Assembly (NCBI RefSeq): GCF_900104035.1
Contig: NZ_FNIT01000002.1
Location: 1-64,000 of the forward strand
Direction: 5' to 3'
Source of the DNA: Aureimonas jatrophae
GTDB lineage: Bacteria; Pseudomonadota; Alphaproteobacteria; Rhizobiales; Rhizobiaceae
DNA length: 64,000 nucleotides
Positions 59,155 through 64,000 of the stretch are shown in pieces. Numbering within the stretch: position 1 is the first letter of the stretch; each line of letters starts with the position of its first letter. The position numbers and the translations under genes are program-made. The notes beneath the pieces are model-generated. The model worked only from the letters and a program-made list of their open reading frames with translations, ran no database searches and was not told the origin of the DNA.

Positions 59155-59707
59155 CCGATTAGGCTTCCTTCGCCTCTGCCTGTGCCCTTGTCGTGTATGA
59201 TGTGGTGTCCGGTCAATGAACCGCGCCGGGCGTCTGGTCCGGGCGGGCAATCGGCAGCAATCATCGGGCGATAGGGATCGCGGTGACCTTCGGTTTCGGC
59301 CGAGGGCTTCACGACCGGACATAGTTCATCCGGACGTCAACCGCGCGGCAGATCGACGAGGTGCCTGCAAAACGTCTTTAGGTTCGGTCGTTGCAAAAAG
59401 ATGCTTATTCGTACGCGCTCCAACGCTTGCGCCTGTAGGGCGGCGCGCGTTCCGCTGTGAAGGAAAGAAAAACCCGGAACGTTCGCAGGTTCGCGAGATG
59501 CATGTCGAACTCGGTCCCAAAGGTCCGATCTGCCGCATCCGCAGTGATATGAAAGCGGATGGACGGGTTTGAGGCGTCCGCTTCAGTGGCGTCGACCGGC
59601 GCGACCGGGTGGTTTCCTGCCAGTCCGCTTCGGGGCCACTAGCTTCGTAAGCTGCCTTCCACGAACTGCGCATCCGTTGCGCATCGCTGGAAGAGGCGGC
59701 GCTAATG
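59155..59707. repeat. 553-bp gap with dispersed repeat, copy 11
   Basis: No supported gene. About 59548-59640 reads GAAAGCGGATGGACGGGTTT, GCGTCCGCTTC and CGGCGCGACCGGGTGG. These three blocks recur in order at 62953-63013. The first 390 bases show nothing I can name. Confidence 0.5.
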
Positions 59708-60601
59708 TCAGGCTGCCGCGTCCACCTGCAAGCGTGCGAGGCGAATGTCCCGTGCCGGTGGTTGTCCAAACAGGCGACCATACTCTCGGGTGAACTGCGG
59801 CACGCTCTCGTAGCCCACACCATAGGCCGCATCCGCGACAGCCTGCCCTTCCGCCAGCATGCGGCGTCGTGCTTCGATGAGCCGAAGCTGCTTCTGGAAC
59901 TGGAGCGGCGACAACGAGGTGATGGCACGGAAGTGCTCGTGGAACGCGGATAGGCTCATGTTGGCGGCGTTCGCCAAAGTTTCGACCTTGATGGTCTCGG
60001 CATAGTGTGATCGCAGGAGCTCAACGGCTCGCCCGATCCGTCGGGCGTGGCTGTCGCTGACGCCAAGCGCCCTGATCGCACTTCCATGTTGACCCTTGAG
60101 AAGCCAGTAGTGCATCTCGCGACTGAGCTGCGGCCCTAAAATCGAAAGGCTGTCCGGCTTATCGAGCAAGCGGAGCAGCCGACAGGCTGCGTCGGCAAGG
60201 TCGTCGCCTGTTGGATCGACCCGGACCGGATCATGGGCTGCGAACGGTGCCGGTCCCATCTGGCTGACCAGACCTGCAATGATCGTCGGGTCGAGTTCGA
60301 GAACCAGAGAGTAGTAGGGCAAGACCGGGGTGGCGGCTGTGATCTGGCTGACGGTCGGGACATCGCTGGAGACGACGAGGGACTCGCCTGCTCCGAAGTC
60401 GAACACTTGGCTTCCCATCGTCACGCGCTTGTTGCCCTGCAAGATCAGCGCGACCAACGGCTTAGACACCGCATATTGCAGCATGGTCGGACCCGTTTCG
60501 CGAAGGACCGCCAAACCATTCACTGATGTTGCGGCCACGCCGTGCGCATCGGCGTGGGCGTCGGCGAAGCGGCGGGCATGGTCGAGAAGCGTGTCATGCA
60601 T
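59708..60601 (-). CDS. AraC family transcriptional regulator
   Basis: A 297-residue AraC protein from the ATG at 60601; an upstream TTG at 60649 would add 16 residues. The N-terminal AraC_N (cupin-like) domain is seen in VSKPLVALILQGNKRVTMG, and the C-terminal double helix-turn-helix in VETLANAANMSLSAFHEHFR and GYESVPQFTREYGRLFG. It is divergent from the SDR at 60733, which with the epoxide hydrolase is the likely target. The effector is unknown. Confidence 0.92.
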   Translation of the reverse strand: MHDTLLDHARRFADAHADAHGVAATSVNGLAVLRETGPTMLQYAVSKPLVALILQGNKRVTMGSQVFDFGAGESLVVSSDVPTVSQITAATPVLPYYSLVLELDPTIIAGLVSQMGPAPFAAHDPVRVDPTGDDLADAACRLLRLLDKPDSLSILGPQLSREMHYWLLKGQHGSAIRALGVSDSHARRIGRAVELLRSHYAETIKVETLANAANMSLSAFHEHFRAITSLSPLQFQKQLRLIEARRRMLAEGQAVADAAYGVGYESVPQFTREYGRLFGQPPARDIRLARLQVDAAA

Positions 60602-60732
60602 GGGCCCACCGTAGACATCGAATGGGACGACGCCAATCGGATTGGACAATCAAGCAAGTTTTGCGGACGATTGCGCAATGCGGATCGAGGCGGATGCGGC
60701 ACAAGGAAGGCCCAACCAACCCGGAGACATCC

Positions 60733-61488
60733 ATGACCACGATCTCCCTTGTCACAGGCGGCAGCCGCGGCCTTGGGCGCAACACGGCGATCAGCATCGC
60801 ACGCCATGGCGGCGACGTCGTTCTCACCTACCGTAGCAATGAAGCGGACGCGCAGGCGGTCGTTGCCGAGATCGAGACGCTCGGTCGCAAGGCGGTGGCA
60901 CTTCAACTCGACACCGGTGACGTCGCCTCGCTTCCAGCCTTCGTGGGGGTGCTTCAGAACGCCTTGCGCAGCACATGGGGTCGCGACACGCTCGACCATC
61001 TCGTCAACAATGCCGGTCATGGCGAGATGGCGGATTTTGCGTCCACCACCGAAGAGCAGTTCGACAAGCTCTTCGCCGTTCACGTCAAAGGCGTCTTCTT
61101 CCTGACGCAGGCGCTTCTGCCCGTGCTGTCGGACGGCGGGCGCATCGTGAACTTCTCGTCCGGTCTAACCCGCGTTTCCTTCCCTGGCTTCTCGGCCTAC
61201 TCGGCCGCTAAGGGAGCCGTCGAGGTTCTGACGGTCTACATGGCCAAGGAACTGGGTGCCCGTGGCATCACCGCTAACACCGTCGCCCCCGGCGCGATCG
61301 AGACCGATTTTCTCGGCGGAGCGGTGCGCGACACGCCCGACTACAACACGGCCTTTGCCAACATGACGGCGCTCGGTCGCGTCGGTCTGCCCGACGATAT
61401 CGGCCCGATGGTGGCTAGCCTTCTTGGACCCGATAACCGTTGGGTGACCGGTCAGCGCATCGAAGTGTCAGGGGGCCAGACCATCTGA
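60733..61488 (+). CDS. SDR family oxidoreductase
   Basis: A 251-residue classical SDR from the ATG at 60733. TGGSRGLG is at 8-15, NNAG near 94-97, catalytic Ser in VNFSSGL, and Tyr-x3-Lys in AYSAAKGAV (near 155-160). GGQTI at the end is the usual SDR C-terminus. It is divergent from the AraC gene, and the epoxide hydrolase follows. The pair could reduce a carbonyl and open an epoxide of the same compound, but the substrate is unknown. Confidence 0.93.
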   Translation: MTTISLVTGGSRGLGRNTAISIARHGGDVVLTYRSNEADAQAVVAEIETLGRKAVALQLDTGDVASLPAFVGVLQNALRSTWGRDTLDHLVNNAGHGEMADFASTTEEQFDKLFAVHVKGVFFLTQALLPVLSDGGRIVNFSSGLTRVSFPGFSAYSAAKGAVEVLTVYMAKELGARGITANTVAPGAIETDFLGGAVRDTPDYNTAFANMTALGRVGLPDDIGPMVASLLGPDNRWVTGQRIEVSGGQTI

Positions 61489-61741
61489 CGCTCGGGCTAC
61501 CAACGTCTCGATGACCTGCGCAACGGCCGCCCATCGAGACAACGGAGGCATCTGAACGTCCGCACTGGGGACGTTACGGGCGAGCGGTTGAGATCTTGAA
61601 AGGGTCGACTTCAACCTCGGCGACGTACCGAGCACTATGCCGAGCGGCCGTCGGACCTGAGAATATCCATCGACGACACGGATGGCAGGTTGCCCGGTTT
61701 TCCCGTCCTCGAACCGCATCCCTGCTCAAGCGGAGAACATG
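61489..61741. other. spacer between SDR and epoxide hydrolase
   Basis: This 253-bp stretch has no supported gene, no clear terminator, and none of the dispersed repeat words. It may carry a separate promoter for the epoxide hydrolase. Confidence 0.4.
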
Positions 61742-62881
61742 ATGATCTCACCCTACACGATCGACATCTCTGACGAACGGCTCGCCACGATCAAAGCCAA
61801 GGTGGAGGCATATGACTGGAGCCAGCTGCCTGATGCGGGTGGGTGGTCGACAGGGGTCGGCGTTGATGACCTCAAGCGGCTCGTGGCGTATTGGCGAGAC
61901 CGCTACGACTGGCGTGCGGTCGAACGACGCCTCAACGCACTCCCCAACTTCATGACCGATGTGGAAGGCGAGCACCTCCACTTCGTTCATGTGAAAGGCG
62001 ATGGCTCCAAGCCGCCCATTCTGCTTCTCCATGGCTGGCCGGGCTCGTATCTCGAGTTCGAACGGCTGTTGGAGCCGCTTGCAGCGGACGGGCACGATGT
62101 TGTCGTCACCTCGCTACCTGGCTTCGCGTTCTCCAACCCGATCGCGCGCCCGATCGGCATGCGGCGGGCTGCTGCGCTCGTGCACGGGCTGATGATCCAA
62201 CTGTTCGGCGACGCACGGTATTTCGTCCAAGGGGGCGATTGGGGGCACGGTATCGCAGCCTGGGCAGCGCATGATCGGCCAGATGCTCTGCTCGGTGTCC
62301 ATATCAACATGATGACCGTGTGTGCGAGGGATGCCGCTCCGACCACCGACGAGGAGAAGTCCTTCACCGCCAGGCGGGCCGCGATCGCCGATCAGGAGAG
62401 TGCCTACTTTCACGCGCAGGCAACCCGTCCGCAGACGCTCGGCGTCGCGATGGCCGACAGCCCGGTCGGAGCGGCGGGCTGGATCCTCGAGAAGTTCGGC
62501 AAGTGGGCCGATCTCCCACTAACCGCCAATGGCGCCCCCGACATCTGGAGCAAGTTTTCCGAGGAGGAACTCCTCACCAACATCATGCTCTACATCGCGC
62601 CGGCATCGTTCGTGACGGCAACCTGGATCTACTACGGCAGCCGACTTGAGGGATCGATGACGCTTCCGGCCGGCACCCGCATTCAGGTGCCAACCGGCTT
62701 TGCGGCCTTCCCCGATCCGGTGTTCTTACGACCGCCGCGCTCGTTCGCGGAAAAGACCTTCAACATCGTGCACTGGACTGACATGCCGCGAGGCGGCCAT
62801 TTCGCAGCGCTCGAAGAGCCGGAACTGATGCTGGCCGACCTGCGCGCCTTTATTGCGACGGTGTCGGGAGTGCGCTTCTGA
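61742..62881 (+). CDS. epoxide hydrolase (EPHX1-like, with N-terminal EHN domain)
   Basis: About 379 residues; ATG 61742 is favoured over 61739 by its distance from GGAG. The N-terminal EHN segment is ISDERLATIKAKVEAYDW, and the oxyanion-hole motif LHGWPGSYLEF. The nucleophilic Asp lies in QGGDWGHGIAAW (near residue 167) and the catalytic His in MPRGGHFAALEEP near the end. It adds water to an epoxide through an ester intermediate, in the cytosol. It shares direction with the SDR upstream and probably the AraC regulator at 59708. Confidence 0.92.
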   Translation: MISPYTIDISDERLATIKAKVEAYDWSQLPDAGGWSTGVGVDDLKRLVAYWRDRYDWRAVERRLNALPNFMTDVEGEHLHFVHVKGDGSKPPILLLHGWPGSYLEFERLLEPLAADGHDVVVTSLPGFAFSNPIARPIGMRRAAALVHGLMIQLFGDARYFVQGGDWGHGIAAWAAHDRPDALLGVHINMMTVCARDAAPTTDEEKSFTARRAAIADQESAYFHAQATRPQTLGVAMADSPVGAAGWILEKFGKWADLPLTANGAPDIWSKFSEEELLTNIMLYIAPASFVTATWIYYGSRLEGSMTLPAGTRIQVPTGFAAFPDPVFLRPPRSFAEKTFNIVHWTDMPRGGHFAALEEPELMLADLRAFIATVSGVRF

Positions 62882-62899
62882 CGATGGAAATCTCCATCG
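62882..62899 (+). terminator. possible terminator hairpin after epoxide hydrolase
   Basis: The arms CGATGGA (62882-62888) and TCCATCG (62893-62899) form a perfect 7-bp stem with a four-base loop immediately after the stop codon. There is no U-tract. Confidence 0.35.
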
Positions 62900-63062
62900 A
62901 ATGACTGCTTTCGGGGCGGCGCTTGAGGCTTCGGACCGGCAATGAAGGGTCGAAAGCGGATGAACGGCTTTCGGGCGTCCGCTTCCCCAGGACGATCGGC
63001 GCGACCGGGTGGGAACCGGTTGGGCGGCTTTCGAGAGCCAGGGCAGTGGAAGCGGACCTTGG
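62900..63062. repeat. dispersed intergenic repeat, copy 12
   Basis: A long copy: 62900-62975 is the inverted counterpart of 111-186, and 62953-63013 shares three blocks with 59548-59610. It sits between convergent genes (epoxide hydrolase and DMT transporter). Confidence 0.6.
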
Positions 63063-63067
63063 GTCAT

Positions 63068-63952
63068 TCACCTATGCTCGTCCGCTTTCGCAAGAGCGGC
63101 GCCGCCCGCTGCGATGACGAGCGATCCTACGACGACACCCGCTGTCGGCATCTCGCCGAAGAACGCCAGACCGATCAGGGCGGCGAAGACGAGCCAAGCA
63201 TAGTCGACCGGTCCGACCACCGCGAGCGGTGCGAGGGCGTAGCCGCGCACGATGCAGTATTGCGCGGTCACCACCAGCGGCCCAAGGAGCAGGAACGGGG
63301 CAAGGCTGAGAGCCGCGGTCGGTTGCCATGTCCACCATGCGGGAAGCAACAGCAGGAAAAGGCCGAACACGTTCACGTGGACGAGCACGACAAGCGGGTC
63401 CTCGCGCACTGCAAGCATGCGGATCATCAACCCCTCGAAGGCGAGAAGCAGAGCCCCCGGAACAGCGACGAGTGCAGGCCATAGGTAGGCGGTGTCGAAC
63501 GCTTGGAACGCGCCCCGCGATGCGACAACGGTCGCTGCTCCCAAGGACGACAGGAGAATGCCCCATAGGTGGTGCGCGTTCACGGCCTCCCGCAGAACCA
63601 CAACGCCGAGCGGAACCACGAACACGACATAGAGGAGTCCGATCGCGGTGGCATCAATGATCGGCATGGCGGCCGAGGCGTAGACGATCGAGAGACCGCC
63701 CGATACGCCGAACAGAGCGCGGATGCCGTGGAGAAGAGGTTGACGGCTTCGAAGGCTTGCCCAGCCTTTTCGTTGCAAGCCCGCGACGACAGCGAGTGCA
63801 GCGAAGCCTCCAACATAGCGCAGGAACATGACCTGAAAGACTGAGGCGCTCTCGCCTGCGAACTTGCCCGACGCGAACAGGATCGAGAACAGGGCCGTTC
63901 CGGTCAGTACCCATAGGATGGCCTTGGTGTTGGAGCGGATCGGCAGGCGCAA
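63068..63952 (-). CDS. DMT superfamily transporter (EamA family)
   Basis: A 294-residue inner-membrane protein with ten hydrophobic segments in two EamA repeats. The first repeat includes FLRYVGGFAALAVVAG and the second GPVDYAWLVFAALIGLAFFG. Members export amino acids, nucleosides or drugs; the cargo is not predictable. The start lies 48 bases from the window edge, so its promoter may lie outside. A run of basic residues at the N-terminus (MRLPIRSNTK) sets the cytosolic side. Confidence 0.9.
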   Translation of the reverse strand: MRLPIRSNTKAILWVLTGTALFSILFASGKFAGESASVFQVMFLRYVGGFAALAVVAGLQRKGWASLRSRQPLLHGIRALFGVSGGLSIVYASAAMPIIDATAIGLLYVVFVVPLGVVVLREAVNAHHLWGILLSSLGAATVVASRGAFQAFDTAYLWPALVAVPGALLLAFEGLMIRMLAVREDPLVVLVHVNVFGLFLLLLPAWWTWQPTAALSLAPFLLLGPLVVTAQYCIVRGYALAPLAVVGPVDYAWLVFAALIGLAFFGEMPTAGVVVGSLVIAAGGAALAKADEHR

Positions 63953-64000
63953 GGCGATGGATCTCAGGTCGGTGCGGTACGGCGACCCTGCTCTTGTCCG

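Noticed and set aside
1-64000. CRISPR array, rRNA or tRNA genes
   Set aside because: I looked for regularly spaced repeats and conserved tRNA/rRNA text and saw none; the dispersed repeats are irregular and not separated by uniform spacers.

Overview
The window is high-GC DNA from an alphaproteobacterium, most likely of the order Hyphomicrobiales (Rhizobiales). This is judged from protein style, the mix of Liv/Rbs-type ABC importers, AMACR-like, Mo-hydroxylase and ROK genes, and rhizobial-type insertion sequences. No rRNA, tRNA or housekeeping gene is visible. It reads as accessory DNA (megaplasmid or genomic island) packed with small-molecule catabolism, redox defence and local regulators.

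Region 1 (0.4-12 kb) is a quinone/electrophile defence block. It holds an SDR with a divergent LysR, an HxlR regulator with a nearby N-terminal Cys pair divergent from a quinone-oxidoreductase-type enzyme, and a minus-strand run DoxX - double VOC dioxygenase - NmrA-type reductase - SDR - glutathionyl-hydroquinone-reductase-type GST facing another LysR. A serine beta-lactamase-like hydrolase and a short tyrosine recombinase follow.

Region 2 (12.2-22.2 kb) begins with an AraC regulator and continues with a tightly overlapping operon. The operon encodes a three-subunit molybdenum hydroxylase whose large subunit carries a fused CoxG-like domain, a CoA ligase, an enoyl-CoA hydratase, an MHS-type transporter and an alpha/beta hydrolase. 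It looks like a CoA-dependent pathway for an unidentified carboxylic (perhaps aromatic) acid.

Region 3 (22.3-29.3 kb) carries nested insertion sequences: an IS5-family remnant, an IS3-family remnant, and a nearly intact IS407-group element with 25-bp ends and an AAGC target duplication. The genes for ETF-ubiquinone oxidoreductase and both ETF subunits follow, then two decaying genes (a TIM-barrel isomerase with an amber codon and a truncated DUF993 gene) and another IS3 scrap.

Region 4 (29.3-42.5 kb) is a catabolic cluster: acyl-CoA synthetase (minus strand), then CoA-transferase, GH88-type hydrolase, a complete Liv-type ABC importer, acyl-CoA dehydrogenase, iron alcohol dehydrogenase, alpha-methylacyl-CoA-racemase-like protein and a TetR regulator. 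Two almost identical 18-bp palindromes stand before its two plus-strand transcription units and are the probable TetR operators. The set points to import, CoA activation, epimerisation and dehydrogenation of a branched-chain acid, with electrons passing to the ETF system next door.

Region 5 (42.5-53.1 kb) starts with an ArdC remnant and strong inverted repeats. A sugar-type operon follows: GMC oxidoreductase, gluconate-2-dehydrogenase subunit 3, Rbs-type permease, ATPase and binding protein, and TIM-barrel isomerase. It is divergent from a ROK regulator and a signal-peptide-less copy of the binding protein. This resembles glycoside 3-dehydrogenase systems, with an unusual cytosolic ligand-binding protein.

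Region 6 (53.5-64 kb) is a mixed set: an unknown protein, isochorismatase-like hydrolase with LysR, pirin, a DUF5996-GNAT fusion, a 49-aa membrane protein, AraC with a divergent SDR and an epoxide hydrolase, and a DMT exporter.

A dispersed intergenic repeat family (cores such as AAAGCGGAC and CGATAGCGG) occupies most intergenic gaps at 0-12.2 kb and 53-63 kb and the edge at 43.3 kb. I did not see it between 12.2 and 43.3 kb, which suggests that the catabolic middle was acquired or assembled separately. Two 91-bp copies (4.2 and 58.7 kb) are inverted and differ at two positions.
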